A stretch of 64,000 bases of DNA from Prunella strophiata (GCA_036583965.1 JAZBQD010000027.1:8409187-8473186); one strand, 5' to 3'; numbered from the stretch's first letter, positions 10,800 to 23,802 are shown. Notes: generated by a model from the letters alone, not told the origin. A program made the numbers and translations.

Positions 10800-12700
10800 T
10801 GTCACTGTGTCACAGCTGACTGTGGGCACACCATGGGGATAAGTAGGGCTGGGGGCAGCACAGGCACATCAGGACACACAGAGGACCCCATAATCAGCAG
10901 CAATATAAGCAGTGGAAAAAGCAATGGCTCATCACCACTCCTAAGTGAAGGGAAGGTGAGGCAGGGTAGGGAGGAAAAAGGATACAGGGGTTGTAGTACT
11001 CCCCTCTCCCTTATTTGGGTCAAGGCTTTCTTTATCCCATATGCATCAAGAAATGCTCCCCAACCTAGTCAAATCACCCCTCTCCAGAGCATTGACCACA
11101 AAATTACCATCCATTTCCTCCCAGCACAGAAAGACTGCCAGGTAGAGGCACTCATGGTGCCCTTCCCTCCTGTCCACAGCCAATGTCCCCAGCATGACAG
11201 GAGAAGCTGGCTACTCCATGCTGAGCCACAATCAGCTGCATTTTTCCCTATTTGTGCCACTTGTGTATTTGGTTTGCAGAGGCAGAGGGAGGAAAAGTGT
11301 CTAATACAATTTATTTTTTAAATTAACCTATTTAAAACTATGGATGCCGACTTTTCAGTAGTCTTCTGGGGGCTGTTACAAAGGGGCCCTGGTTGAAACC
11401 TATCTGAAGGGAGTTAACCACAGCCCTTTGCTCACACATGTGGTATAATGTAGGCTCTTTATTGCTTTTCTTTACTCCCCACCCCCCCACACACATTTAA
11501 GATATGCAGAGTAGAGCTTTTCTAAATATCTTACAAGTGAGTGAGTGTGTGTGTGCACTGGATTTATGGCAGAGGGGGGAACCTAATTCTGCCCTCAATT
11601 AACAAAACCCACAAGCAAGAGGGGCTCAACACCAAGCTCCACTAAAGATCCCAGGAGGGGGTTGCTGGAGCAGAGTGTAACACAGCCTAGTGAGACTTGG
11701 AGATCACAAACACCCCAGTCTTATCAGCAATACAGAGTTCACAGCCCAAGATTGCAGGAGAAAGGGAGCCAGTGCACCAGGGAAGGAGGCCCCACTCAAG
11801 TCTTGTACATCTCCTTCCATAAAGGGAATAGCTGGTCTGACCCTGTCTAAAGCTCAGTCCTGCAAAGAACCAAGGGTTGGATTCTCCTCAAGGTTTTGGG
11901 CAGGCAGCTGAGGCCCACAAGCTTGGAGCAGGGTTACCTAAGACCACTGCTGTGCTCCAAGGACTAGAAATCAGCTCCCTCAGGCCTTACAACTCCTCTC
12001 CAACATCCATTGGAGGCTTTCGTGCTTCTCTGCCTGCCTGTCCAACCTCAGGGGTTCAGGTTGGGTTTTTGCAAGCCCAGCTGCAAGTCCTCCTCCTGCA
12101 AGGCAGGACTTTGGGCAGGACTTTGAGCAGGATGAGCCACACTTCATCTATCACAGCTAAAGACAGAGCACTGGGACAGGACCAGGTACCGTGGCACCTA
12201 GGGAAAACGTAGGTGCTCACAATATTTGTGTTTAAGAGTGATGAACAGCTCAGGCCTCCTACTACATGGTAATGCCAGATTCTGGCTCCTTAACCACAGG
12301 GAAAAGACTAGAGTTTTGTTTTAATCCTCTGATTTTAGCACCTCATTGTCACACCCACCTCTTCCCTGTGACCATCAAGAGCAGCCAGGTCCAGAAGCAC
12401 ACAGTGGGAAGATCAGCTCAACATCTGCTCCCTGTCACACCAGCTGCCCTGAGAAGGTCTTCAATCTTCTCTAGCCAGCTCTCACCTCAGTGTCATGATT
12501 TCCACCAATTTTCAAGAGCAGCTTTTTCAGATGCCTAGAGATGTCACACATTGGGTGGCATCACAACAGGACAGCAGCTCAGCTGGTGTAAATCAGCCCC
12601 AACCAGCTGAATCCACCAGCTGAAGGTTTAGCTCAAAGCTGGCATCCCAATGCTTAAGATTCCACAAACTGCAAATCCAACCTCATTTTTAACCTTGTGG
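10800..12700. other. non-coding stretch, no gene seen
   Basis: GC-moderate DNA. The 181-codon plus frame at 10776-11321 has random-looking composition. A C-run/CA patch lies near 11473-11492 and a GTGAGTGAGTGTGTGTGTG patch near 11538. A short duplicated GCAGGACTTTG unit lies near 12103-12123. CTCAGCTGGTGTAAATCAGC near 12580 resembles part of an old palindromic sauropsid repeat, from memory. Confidence 0.4.
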
Positions 12701-12719
12701 GTTTTTTGGAGCTCTGATT

Positions 12720-13110
12720 TGCTGTGCTAATGTGCTTTTAACATTGTTTTTTCCTTGGTATGTGTGTTATATTAGCACACATGCACCCTGTATACGCAGA
12801 AAGTCTGTAAAACAGGGCACTCGTATAATTTTAAAATAGACAAATCAGTTTAAAGCATTAAAGTAAATCTGGTAAGAGAAAATCTCTCCTGGGTTGACAT
12901 TTTGTTTGCCAAGTTTTTAGCTTGGAATGAATTTTTATGACTGAGTTATAAACCCTTGAAAATAGTGGTTTATAATGGAAATCTTGACAAATCCTTAACA
13001 CAGGCCCCATTGTAACATATTCTGTACATATCCCATTGATCTATGGTAATAACAAGTTTTATATAAAATATTTTAACCATGGGAGCGACGTGGTTATCTT
13101 CAGGCTTCCA
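12720..13110. promoter_or_regulatory. candidate conserved non-coding element
   Basis: Long AT-rich, repeat-free, high-complexity block with isolated retained CpGs (TATACGCAG, ACTCGTATAA, GGAGCGACGTGG). An inverted repeat ATGTGTG...CACACAT surrounds TTATATTAG near 12760-12782. Enhancer-like texture; no conservation measured. No open frame of note. Confidence 0.25.
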
Positions 13111-13200
13111 AAAATATTTTTCAAATAAATAGGTGGCTTTTTCAACTAGGAAAAATCAAGGAATTGAGCACTGAAAATGACATTTAAATATTCATCTGGA

Positions 13201-13202
<2 letters not shown>

Positions 13203-13234
<32 letters not shown>

Positions 13235-13243
13235 GAGAGAGAG
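13203..13243 (+). repeat. poly(A) run followed by (GA)n
   Basis: Twenty-six consecutive A bases (13203-13228) run into a GAGAAAGAGAGAGAGGGG tract. Simple sequence; no retroposon body identified upstream. Confidence 0.9.
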
Positions 13244-13774
13244 GGGAAAAAAGTAAAACATCACAATAATCCAGAACCCATGATGTTTCTTTGCCTGAAA
13301 AGCAGCCAGTGACTAAGCAGCAATTCTGCTCTGATATAACTCTCAATGTAGGATGGGGTATTAGCCATGAGCAACAGAAATTACTTTCTTAGAGGATTAG
13401 CTGTAGGCCTGAAACAATAAGCAACTTAAAAAGCAAGCTATTCCCTCAGCAGGCAAGATGATAAACCTGGGATTTGTGTGCCTGGTCCTCAAACCCTCCT
13501 TCTCTCCTGCAAGACACTTTGGTGCCTTTGCCCCAGCAGTTCCTCTGAGCTGGGCTTAGTCCAGCCTTGGCTACCTGTATGTCTAACCCAGAAAGCACAA
13601 GTTTTTAGCTCTGCTGAGGCCAGGGGTGTGATATCCATGGGGAAAAGAAGCAGCTGGAGCTCAGCTCTTTGTCTGGCCCATGGTACTGCAGTGGTGACGA
13701 TGGCACTTCAAGGATGGGACCAGGTGAAGGGCAGGGCAGGTGCCTTTTCCCAACACCTTTTACCCTCATGTTTG

Positions 13775-13790
13775 ACCACCACCACCACCA
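13775..13790 (+). repeat. (ACC)5 microsatellite
   Basis: Five ACC units plus one base in tandem, within otherwise single-copy sequence. The surrounding open frame (13478-13915 plus) reads through it as a Thr run and looks spurious. Confidence 0.8.
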
Positions 13791-14849
13791 TGCTTGATCC
13801 ACCTCTAGACTCCAAAATGTGGGAGTATCTAGGCAGGCAGCCTCCCTGGGAATGGAGAAAGGCAAACACTAATTTTCAAGGCAATTATATCTGCAAAAAT
13901 GCTTTAGCCCATTGATTAGAAAATGCTGAGCCTGCAAGTACACAACCCTAAGCAGCAATAAACATTGTCCTCCTTCTCTTATTCCTGATAGTATTAGAAG
14001 CTCTGTCTCTGAAATATTTTTAAACCATGACTCTCCCCAATATCTGAAAAATTCACAGCCATCATTATTTAGCATTACACCGTTCTCATTAGGTAAAGAG
14101 GTTCAAGTTCAAAAACAAGAAACTGAGGCACATAATTATGAGAAATTAGGGGGATTTGGGCTTTTTGAAGATATTTAGATATTGAACCAGACATGCAGTC
14201 AAGATGCCAAGAGTTTTTATGGACAGGAGTGCAAACCATTAGTTCCAGAGAAGCAAGCATATACTGTGATTTTGCTTTAAGGTATAAAATCTTGTCTAAG
14301 CAAGTTTTCCAGGCTCTCTTTTGAATCAATTGAAGAAGGCACAACATGAGATTATTTAGACCATCCTAAAAGAGTCACGATGAATCCCTTCCTGGATATT
14401 CCTTATCTGCTTTTTCCCTAATACAAAGGTACCTAAGAAAGCAACCCTGATAAGGAAAGAGCTGAATGGCTTGACTTGGCAAAGCAAGGATTTGGACTTG
14501 AGCCTCCATTACCCTCGGCAAGCCTGAAACTACCCCATTTACATCCAAATAAAGGGAAAAAAATAGTATTTTGAGAGTGTATGAATAAGCATATATGACT
14601 TGATGGACTTAAGGGTCTTATAACACTAAACAATTATCCAAAATAAAGCTGCTTCTATGCAGACAGATGCACGCACAAGGACAGAAGTACAGTCACCACA
14701 AGCCCAATTTGCCTTGACTAACAAAAAAGCAAACTTCCAAACAAAAGCAACTTCCTCCTCACCCAGTCATCCCAGACCATGGCTCTGAATTCCTGCACTT
14801 GCATCCAGGGGAGCGAGCCATTTTCATCTCTGATGCATTCCTTCTACTT

Positions 14850-15160
14850 CCATTGAAACCGATTACCACACTGCCGCTTTAGCATGAACATAAATTTTTC
14901 CGACTTAACATGTTGCTTTAGGACTCGGTTCCACTCGACAGTAGACTTCCATATGTGCTGTAATGTTTGTGTTTCTAAGCAATGCCTCGGCAACCACATC
15001 AGGGTTGCCGAAAGACGAAAACGAAAAGCCTGCTTTTTAATTTTCTTTTGCTGGCGATCTCGGTTGGAAACTCAAAGAAGGTCGTCTATCTTCCCCAGAA
15101 GAAATGTAGCCCATAGGGCCAACATGTTGTTAACACACACCAAATAAAGTTTTGGTGGCA
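14850..15160. promoter_or_regulatory. candidate conserved non-coding element
   Basis: Dense, high-complexity block with unusually many retained CpGs for this window (TTTCCGACTTAAC, ACTCGGTTCCACTCGACAG, TTGCCGAAAGACGAAAACG, GGCGATCTCGG). It contains AAATTTTTCC- and GCTTTTTAATTTTC-type AT motifs. The 87-codon frame it overlaps (14884-15147) is Cys/Arg-rich without a start or splice context, so a regulatory rather than coding reading is preferred. No conservation measured. Confidence 0.3.
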
Positions 15161-15269
15161 TACATCTATTTTAGAAAGAAAAAAAAATGCACTTCACGGG
15201 GATTAACTTGGGAGGAAAAAAATTTAATTTGCTGACACGTGAGAGGCACAAAGATCTTTTTCTTGTGGA

Positions 15270-15480
15270 AAATGCCAGCAGGTGTTGTCTAGGGATGTTT
15301 CTTTCTTTTTAAATGCCAGAGTAGTTCCACACAAGCAGGCCTGGCAGCATCCTTTTGCATATTTTGTTGAATGCTTGACAAATTAGCTGCATAAACTTGC
15401 GTAAGTTCCATTTCGCAGCCATTAATAAATAAGAAAGAGTTTATTCAGATGCCTTGACCACAGAGGATAATAACTTCACT
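15270..15480. promoter_or_regulatory. candidate conserved non-coding element
   Basis: Repeat-free block with ATTTTGCATATTTTGTTGAATG (octamer-like and AT-rich sites), CTTGCGTAAG (a C/EBP-type TTGCGTAA near 15399), retained CpG in TTTCGCAGCC and CCATTAATAAATAAG homeodomain-type sites. It is followed by a T-run near 15497-15515. Enhancer-like by texture only. Confidence 0.25.
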
Positions 15481-15499
15481 TTCCTTTCCCCTTTTTTCC

Positions 15500-16850
15500 C
15501 TTTTTTTTTTTTTTCTTTAAAGTCTGAGATCTAAATCTTAATGCAATCTATGGAGAGATACAGATATTTTAGGATCATTATGAAAATCTGGTCTGACAAA
15601 TACTATGGAATTTCATTCAGCTACTCCTGTAGCATAGTGTAGAATTTATGCTTGACTGAAGACCAGCCCCATTATTTTGCTGGGCTATGAGAATCAAGCA
15701 TTTATGCCTTAGTTCTAGAAAGCATTTAAACACATGTTTAAGTCCCTCCCTAGTCAATAAAAGCACTTAAACAAATACTTTGTTCCTGCTGAAGTCAACT
15801 GGATGTTGACACAGCAAGTACCTCGCTGAGCAGAACAGGCTGCTAACGGGGAGCCTCAGGAAGCTGCACTACTGTACTTTGGAGCTTAGAAACAGGGATG
15901 CATTTCTTCATTTTTATAGCAACCAAACAATAGACTTTCCATCCATTGTGATGCTCAAGGATGTTAAGATTTGGTCTTGCCCAGAGCTGGGGTGCAAAGT
16001 CAAAAGCAGGTATAAGTGTGTATATTTCAGTGAAGAACAAATATTCTCAAAAGCTTTGTGTCACTCTTTCAACAGTGTCCCTCAGCCAGGCCACAAGCAA
16101 GCCTCTTCAGTGCTTCTGTTGGGAGATATTTATAAGGAACTCAGCCTCTGCCAGTGCCCAGATGACCTCTTCCCCACATCCCTCCTCACTGCAGACACTC
16201 AGATCTGCCTATGGCAAAGGATACCAAAATGCCCAAAACATCTGCTTCCACAACACCAAATGCTCCAGTGAAAAGTATTCCCCCTGGTCCCCTCTATGTC
16301 TGATGGTTGTCTCCCTATCAAGAAGACCACCCTTAAGTAAAGCTCCAGCTCTTTGCCCCACTGCCCCCATGGAGGCTCCCCCAGCCCCAGAGCTGTGTCT
16401 CATGACACAGAACCAGCTTCTCCACACCTCAGTGAGGCTGCAGGATGTGCTGGCTGCCTCTGCCTTTCCTCTTCCCCATTTAGAAATTTATTCTAACCTC
16501 AGAGAAATGGTTAGGGGCACTTAAGAGCCAGTTATGGCTCATTAGAGCCTGCACTGGGTTAGTGGGCAGGAGGAAGATGCTGAGAGCTGCTATGGCCAGG
16601 TTTAGTGGCATTTTCCTCCCCCCCTCAATGATATCTGTATTCAAGGGGGCTGCAAAACCTCTGGGAAAGAATCTAAAAAAGAGCAGATGGGTTTCTTTCT
16701 GTGGTCCACAGCAGCTGTGACATCTCCCCTTTGAAGCCCAGCAGCAACAGTCCAAACCCCAAATGCTGCACCTCTCACTCAGGGGTGGGCACTGTGCACA
16801 ACCCCCAGCACCCACATCTAGGGCAAGCAGGGCTTGCTCTGCCCATGCTG
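15500..16850. other. non-coding stretch, no gene seen
   Basis: Contains a T-rich run (15497-15515), then single-copy DNA. Overlapping plus frames of 130 and 187 codons (15879-16524) are Ser/Pro/Cys-rich in random order, and a 141-codon minus frame (16480-16905) overlaps the same area. Opposing long frames of this kind usually reflect low stop density rather than genes. Confidence 0.4.
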
Positions 16851-16859
16851 CTGGGCAAA

Positions 16860-17290
16860 GTCCCACAGAAATGGAAGTTACTGTAATTACAGCTTGCCTG
16901 AACATATGGTTTCAGGGATCTTTCTGCGTGTAAAATGCATGAATATGCATCAAAACTAGATGTCACTGCTTAAGTTACATAATCCTGCACAAACATATAT
17001 TTAAGAGGGACCCGACATCCTCTGTTTTTTAAGGGGCTTTAGCTGTGATTAATTCTCTGAGCTTATTAATCACAACATGTGTTAGTGTTTGATAAATTGC
17101 CCAAAAGTTGCATTAGCTAATAAGTATAAGAACAAAACGAAATAGTTTCATCTGTTTTTATAATAAGACAAAGAGCATCATGGGAGCATACACGGTGGTC
17201 ATGAATAAAAGAGAAACATTCATTTATGATAATTGGTTTCAGCTCCCCGTTTGGCTGGTTCTTGTGACCTAAATGTATCCAGTTGTTTCC
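16860..17290. promoter_or_regulatory. candidate conserved non-coding element with inverted TAAT sites
   Basis: Repeat-free AT-rich block with high complexity, ATGCATGAATATGCATC octamer-like sites near 16936-16951, and a perfect inverted pair TGTGATTAAT / ATTAATCACA (17044-17053 and 17065-17074). Further homeodomain cores and isolated CpGs follow (ACACGGTGG, CCCCGTTTGG). This is among the most enhancer-like blocks in the window. Conservation is inferred, not measured. Confidence 0.3.
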
Positions 17291-17428
17291 TTTCTTTCCC
17301 GTTGGTTTTTGGGTCACTCCTAATGGTTTAATTCAACAAAAAATGTCTACCATTTCCTGTAACCTCTGTCTTTTTTCATTCCTCCTTCCAAAATGTTTTT
17401 TTTCTGTGCAGCATCTAGAGAAATCTCC

Positions 17429-17442
17429 CTCTCTCTCTCTCT
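17429..17442 (+). repeat. (CT)n microsatellite
   Basis: Short CT dinucleotide tract inside a pyrimidine-rich stretch (about 17400-17460) that also creates two splice-acceptor-like junctions at 17411 and 17460. No convincing exon follows either. Confidence 0.7.
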
Positions 17443-17499
17443 CCCTCTGTTTCCTTCCAAGTGAACAAAGTCAATATTGTTGACAGAGAAAAGGTTTAA

Positions 17500-20400
17500 C
17501 TCCAGGCAAAAGGAAAAAAAAAAGTAATAGTCATTTATTTGTCTCCACTTCTGAGTTCACAAGGGTTTTTTGTTTGATCCTGGCGGTCAAGACTTTGACA
17601 CGGAACATGCCCCCTCTGACCATGAACAATTTATGGAGGGAGAAAGAGACAAAAATCCTCATTCATGTTTAAGAAAGCAAAGGAAATGGCTGTAGATTAA
17701 TATTTGTGCATTTGTAGCAAAATTTCTGATAGGTCTGTAACACATTCAACCACCCTAGTTGAGAAACACAAGAGGCAAAACTCAGCCCTGGAGAGTTGAG
17801 TTTTGTTACTCTTGGACACCTTTCAAAACATCAGCCCTCATTCTGCTTTTCTTAGGGCAGCTTTTTCCTCCAGCAGAGAGTGAAAAACGCTGTATGGCAT
17901 TTGCAAGGAGGCGGCGCACGCTGGCAGGGGTTACCTTGCAGCACAGGCAGGGAGCACTTGCCATGGTCTTTCCATTTGCACTCATGCCTGATACTCCCTG
18001 AACACTGCAAAGTGCTTTTACATCTCCCATTTACCCTGCTCAAAGTGACGAGGAATGGATTTTCTAGCACGAGGCCCTGATTTCGAGCTGGTGGGAGATG
18101 TGGTGCAACACAGCACCAGGAGGCCAGGAGGGTGTTAGTCGAGATACCCTGTGCCATCAGGAGCCCCTGTTTCACCACATTAAAACTTCTGGGGCTGAAA
18201 TTCTCCTTTGCCAGGTGTCTGCCTCCAGGAGAGTTTTCTAGGAAATCAAGGAGGGTGGGAGAGGGGGAGGCCTGGAAGTTTTCCAACACAAGATTAGAGA
18301 AAAGTGCTTAGTCGTTATAAAAATTCTAACAATTATTTTTTTGGAGTCGCTCTCACGCCTCCATCTTCTGGAAAAGAGTCTGGAAATTTGGTGTCACCCT
18401 GGGAACAGGGATGTGCCTTTTACATCCAAATTTGGCAAAGTGAAAAGCCTTTGAATACGTCCCACTGAAGATTTATTAGCCTTTGGGAGAAAAACCTCTA
18501 CAGATTCTGTCTGCCTTGATCTTGCTCCATTTTGGGGCTTCTAGGGCTTGCCCCTTCTGGGGATTGCTCAGGACTTTCCTTGCTGTAATTCCCTTCCTGG
18601 CTGCTGGACATGACTGTGGCTCCGGGCACCAGAAGAGAGAGTTAAAAAGCCATCCCTGTCATCTCAGGCCCTGGACTCCCACCAAGTTCCTCACTGCCCA
18701 AATCAAGCAAAGAGGAAAGCAACAGAACTGCAAAGCAGGAGCAACGGGGCAAGGACCAGGGAGAAGCCAGGAACAAACACCTGAGGGGAGAGATGGATCC
18801 CACAGGGATGCTTGGTGTGACACCAGGGAATTGGGATGAGGCAGAAACACAAGCCAGGACAGTCTGGCAATGATATATAATAAAAGCATAGAACATAAGC
18901 CCAAGGAAGGTAATGGAAGGCCACAGATAAAACCTTAATTCTCATGTTTCAAGGCTTCTGAATTTCAGCTTTAATTTCTCACGTAAAACAGCTTGTGCCA
19001 GTTATCATTTCTAGAGTAGCCCAAGCTCTCCACAAACAGACCAGGAAACCAAAAATCAGCAAAGCATCTCACTGCTACACCAGACACCCACTGTAACAGC
19101 TGACAGGCTAAAAAGAATGGCAGGAAGATGTAATGAGAGGACAGAGATAGTCAGATTAGAAAACACCATAATTTTGAGTATGCTGATGGTATGCTTGAGG
19201 TATAGTGAACTGCAGCATTAAATCAAAGTCTGCTCTTGAAACTCTCACACAGCTGCTATCCAGAGACCCTCTGGCTGGAAATCATTTCCCCACAAAATCA
19301 TGGGTATAACATAAATATTCATGTGATTTTAACTATACAATATCTAGGAAGTTTTTAACCCTTAAGAATCACTGTTCCTTGCAACCTTGAGCAGCAGAAT
19401 TTCTAGCTTTTGGTTACTGAAATCTGTACTTGCCCACTGCATTACACACCTCAGAGGCTGAGGCTTTCAGAAAAGAAATCCCAATTGATGAAACTCCTGC
19501 CAAAGTCATGGGCATCACTAACACTTTGTAATGTGTCAGTATCTATTCTTAAGCAGTGGGGTTGGGAGAATAAATATGTTCAGGATACGATAGGACACAT
19601 TTGGAGAGGACAGCTCTATCTGCAGCTAGTAAACACTGAGGTCTAAGCACAAATTGCATCATGTGCAATTGCTGGAGGATGCTGGAGGACCATTGCTGTC
19701 AGCTGGGTCCAGGACCTCTCCATCAGGGCAGTTTTTCTACTCTCCAGAGAAGTTGCCCACAGCCAAGCTCTTTGTCACAGCCTGGATCTGGGATGACCAA
19801 CCCTCAGCTCTTGGGAATCACAACTTGGTGCCATCACCAAGGGTTGTGCAAAGACCCTTCTGCCTGCAAGGGAGGAGCATCTACTGCCTTCCCTGAAATA
19901 GTCCCACCTTGGCTGCTCTGGTTTGGGGATGTTTTTGACACAACCCCCATGCTCCCTGCAGCGTCACCCAGCACAGATAGAGCCTCAGAGAATCTGGCTG
20001 CAAATCAATGCACCTCCCCTGCCACTACAACAAAGCTTGTGACTGCAGGAAAAACAGCATGAGGAAGGGCCAGAAAACTCCTTACACATCAGAAAATTAA
20101 AACTCACTGTCTAGACAAGAGATCAGGAATTATCTTAAATTTCAAGCAGTGGTAATTGACCAAGCGGAAGGGGAAACAAAAAGGAGAAAGCCTTTCTTGA
20201 AAAAGGGGAGGATTCTTTTTGGGTACATCATACCAATAAGGGGAAACTACATCATTTCCCTGCCAGTACTGCTAAAGGATAACTGCAGCAAGTTTTGTTC
20301 CCAGTTCTGCCTAGTTCTTCCCAATCATGAAAGGCCCATGTGTTTTATTGTGTGTGGTCTGAGTGCCAAGACTTCTCAAAAGAGACAGGTTTGTAACTGC

Positions 20401-23090
20401 ACAGGACACCTGCTTTGTGTCTGCAGGCATGAGTCACAAATGAACACATGATTGAAGAGAATTGCATATCTTAAAATATGACAGGCATCAAAATGTTATT
20501 GCATCCTCTCAACAGTTTCAGAAAACTGTTTTTCTCTAATTTTATCAAACCAGGGATGTCAGCGGAGCCAACTTCTACTGGAGAATCACAGAAAAACAAC
20601 TACACCACAGACTTTCCAACAGAACAGACTGAGTAGCTTTGTGTGAGTAAACTAGCACAGTGCAGAACACTCAAACACATTAAGGATAAGGTTTAACATC
20701 TAAATCTGCAGCTATAAGAAATACAAAGATATACCTTTAGCAATACACTCTGTTTCAGTCTATCCCACTTATCTCAAGAACACTTTAAGATGATCTGCAT
20801 TCTACACAAAAGCAGGCATGACAGCAAACTTGGCATTACAAAGCACTTCTGTTCCCTGTTTTAGATGATCACATCTCATTCTTGAATGGGACCTTTACAC
20901 ATCTCTCAGATGCAAAGAGGTTCTACACAGCTGTTGGTGTGTGGGTTTAGCTGTGCGAAGTGACTGGCTTTAAATCTTATCAAATTATTTCAATTGCATT
21001 AATTAAGCAGCTTCCTTATATCCACAAACATCCCCAATTAGCCATGCAGCTCTAGAAATACTGGATTTCCATCTTTAGAGATGCTGGGGTGAACCTTTCC
21101 ACTCACACTGAATTCACCGTGAAATAAAAAAACTCACTCTCTCCAGAAGTACAAATTAGGTTACTGTAAATAAGGCTTGGGCTAGATCTCACACTGCACA
21201 GGGCTCTGCACAGTCACTCACATCTTCAGCTTATACACACTAACAGTGAGTGTATGAAAACAGCTGTGCCATTTTTCCATGCCATTCCACTCAGCCACGT
21301 GCTTTTGAAATGGTTCCATTTCATTATATGCCTGAATATGCTTTCTCCTGTTTGTTGCACCAAATTAAAAATACCTCTAATCTAAAAAAAAAAAACCAAA
21401 TCCCAAACAAGTGACTCTTGCATGAACATAAGAGCACATTCTACCACATTGCTTTTATTTTCCCCATTTATTGACCTCTCCTCTGTGCTACCCAGTTGAC
21501 TGAAGGATGTGTTAACATGCACAGCATGTCAGTGTCATTCCACAGGTTGGGATTTAGGCATGGTTTTGCATATGAGAGTAGGAATTGCTCGCCTCGCAAG
21601 CTATGGGGATGACATGCCTCTCATTATGACAGGGTGAGAGACACCCTGCTCTGTCCCCAGCTCCAGGCACATTCCATTCCTTCTGCCAGGGGCTGGGGCT
21701 TCTTTCACAGGTGCCAAATGGCGAATTTGGGGTGGTTCACCTGATGTTTCCAGGTCTAGCATCAGGCTGTGGTTGTCATGACCCTGTGAAGAGCAGCTCT
21801 GCCAAAAGGCAGAGGGACAGGATTTATAAAACATCTAACAGAGGAGAACTCCCAGAAGTGGTACATGAACCACAGCCAGGTCTGCTTCAGCAGGGCAAGG
21901 CAGAAAGGTGTGTCACTGCAAAATGCCCTCAACAAAGGTGTCACTTTGGCAAGATGAGGTCCTGCAGTGTGGTTGCTCTCCTGGCACTACAGCCCCTCAG
22001 AGACTATTAAAACTGAAAAGTCATTCATAGAAAGGAACACCAAAAAATGTGAAAGTCCTAGAAAAAACCTCTCCTTCCTTTCAAGGGACTCCTGTGTGGG
22101 GTTAGGGATATCCCCACTTCACACCCAGCACTGTGTTTCAGGCACAGGGGAGGGGCTGCAGGAGGGACCATCCCACAGCATCCTGAGCCAGCTGCAGGTG
22201 CAGAACTGGCTCTACTCAGAAACAGGGTCAGAGTGCAGAGCAAAGTGCTGGCCTGGTGTCTTCACAAGATTTGTTTTAAAGGTCTGCAGTTTTTCACACC
22301 TCAATCCAGCCAGGCAGGCAGCAATGCCAAAAGATGGCTGTGCAAACTCCTCTTGCCTTCTGTATGGAGGAACTGGGATTAACACAGCACAGGATAGCAA
22401 AGTGCCCCAGAATCCTACAGGTAAAGGGTGAGAGATAGAGGTGACAACCCAGAAATGGTTGGTTTTGCCATCTCACCAACCTCAAGTCTAACATAAAACC
22501 ATAGTCAAAAGACTAATGATAAAGCATAAGCCTCTGCCAAAAAATTTAGGCAGGACATTCCTGCCAGAATATATATTAAAGAAAGACACACAATTATTTT
22601 TTAGAGTTGCTGGCACAGTGCTTTCAGGAAACCTTTCCCTTTAAACACTAAAATTAAACAAACACATGAAACGCAGGGAGAAATGTAATTACTTTATAGC
22701 TTGACTTTGGTCTATTGCCTCGGGTATCCAGTTCCTTTTCTTAGTGATGTGGAAACTCAAATTCCCCCCTAACAGTGTCATTAATTCCTTGGCCTGGAGA
22801 GCCCAGCTTTCCTGCTGCATTTTGCATCAGGAAATCCCAGCTGCCCGCACCTTGCTCTGAGAATGGCTCTGCAGGTGACAAAGGAGCTCCTGCCCTGCTC
22901 CCAGCACAGGAAGGGGGCAGGAGGGCTCCCCTATCCCCCGTGAAAAGGAGGGGATTAAAACAATTGGGTTGCCAAAAAAACAATTCGAGACCCAGGCGAA
23001 GATCTAGCTCCTCTGACCTCCAGCCCTCCCAAAACTCCCCTTGCCTGCCAAAAAAAATGACAAGGGGTGTCTATTTCTGCTTGCCTTTTC
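17500..23090. other. non-coding stretch, no gene seen
   Basis: Single-copy DNA of mixed composition. Open frames of 60-154 codons on both strands overlap each other and lack domain or splice support. CATTCCACTCAGCCACGTGC near 21284 carries an E-box (CACGTG) in a locally conserved-looking AT-rich patch (about 21270-21370). GC rises from about 22750. No CR1 or SINE copy recognised. Confidence 0.4.
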
Positions 23091-23106
23091 CCTAAGAAAA
23101 ACACCT

Positions 23107-23132
23107 CCCCCTCTCCCTGCCCATGTCCCCCC
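23107..23132 (-). other. G-quadruplex motif (minus strand)
   Basis: On the plus strand, C-runs of 5, 3, 3 and 6 bases are separated by loops of 3, 2 and 4 bases, so the minus strand fits the G-quadruplex pattern. It lies in a GC-rich interval of about 22.8-24.1 kb. Confidence 0.5.
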
Positions 23133-23670
23133 ATGGCTCTTCCTCCCGCACACAGTTGGGGCTGGCTGAGGTTCATGCTAAATGAACACCCAGTCCTAAA
23201 ACACACCCGGGATGGCATCCAAAGGCTACCAGAGGCTGTCGAGAGGCTCCCAGTGGTGTGGGCGAGCTCATGTGCCCCCCACTGACCACCCACCCTCAGG
23301 CCAAGAGCAGCTGCAATGCTCTGGAGAGAAAACAAACAGCTTTGAGGGAGCACAGGGAGCCCTGTGGGAGCAGAAGCATCTCCCCCGTGCTTACCTTCCC
23401 CCTGCCTTGCCTTGTGGGATGCTGAGGAAATCCTCCCCGCTCTGTGCCAGCCTGACCAGGCTGCCATCCCAGCTCCTTCCCCGTGCCCAGGCAGCTCTGC
23501 TCCTGGAAAAGGTTTTCTTGGGCACTGCACAGAACATCCCAGCTCTTTTCAGACTGAAATCTGTCGAGGTCGGTCCTGGAAGCAGCCCTGTAGCTGCCTG
23601 CCCTTTGCAAGCTGTCATGCAATTTAGCAGGAGCCCAGGCAGACTGTGTGAGTTTATATCCACCCCTGTG

Positions 23671-23693
23671 ACACACACACACACACACACACA
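23671..23693 (+). repeat. (AC)n microsatellite, about 11.5 units
   Basis: Uninterrupted AC dinucleotide tract, the longest dinucleotide array in the window and probably polymorphic. Confidence 0.95.
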
Positions 23694-23802
23694 GAATGTG
23701 CCTGGCATCTGAAGCAGCCGATGCTGGATTTATCCCTTCCCTTGTTGCCAGTGACTGACATAAGTGCCGGGAACTCTTGGTGGAAAACTGCTTATGAGCT
23801 TT

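Noticed and set aside
10776..11321. 181-codon plus-strand open frame
   Set aside because: No signal, domain or composition of a real protein; the surrounding sequence has simple-repeat and random character.
14100..14160. AAACTGAGGCACA as a MIR relic
   Set aside because: Only the short AAACTGAGGCAC core matches; the expected ACTTGCC and GGTCACA blocks do not follow.
15961..16524. 187-codon plus-strand open frame
   Set aside because: Ser/Pro/Gln/Cys-rich in random order, with a second long frame in another phase on the same strand and a 141-codon frame on the other strand starting where it ends.
22955..23530. 191-codon minus-strand open frame
   Set aside because: It lies in GC-rich DNA, is Gly/Ser/Ala/His-rich without domain pattern, is opposed by comparably open plus frames, and crosses a G-quadruplex-type C-run region. 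Best explained by low stop-codon density.
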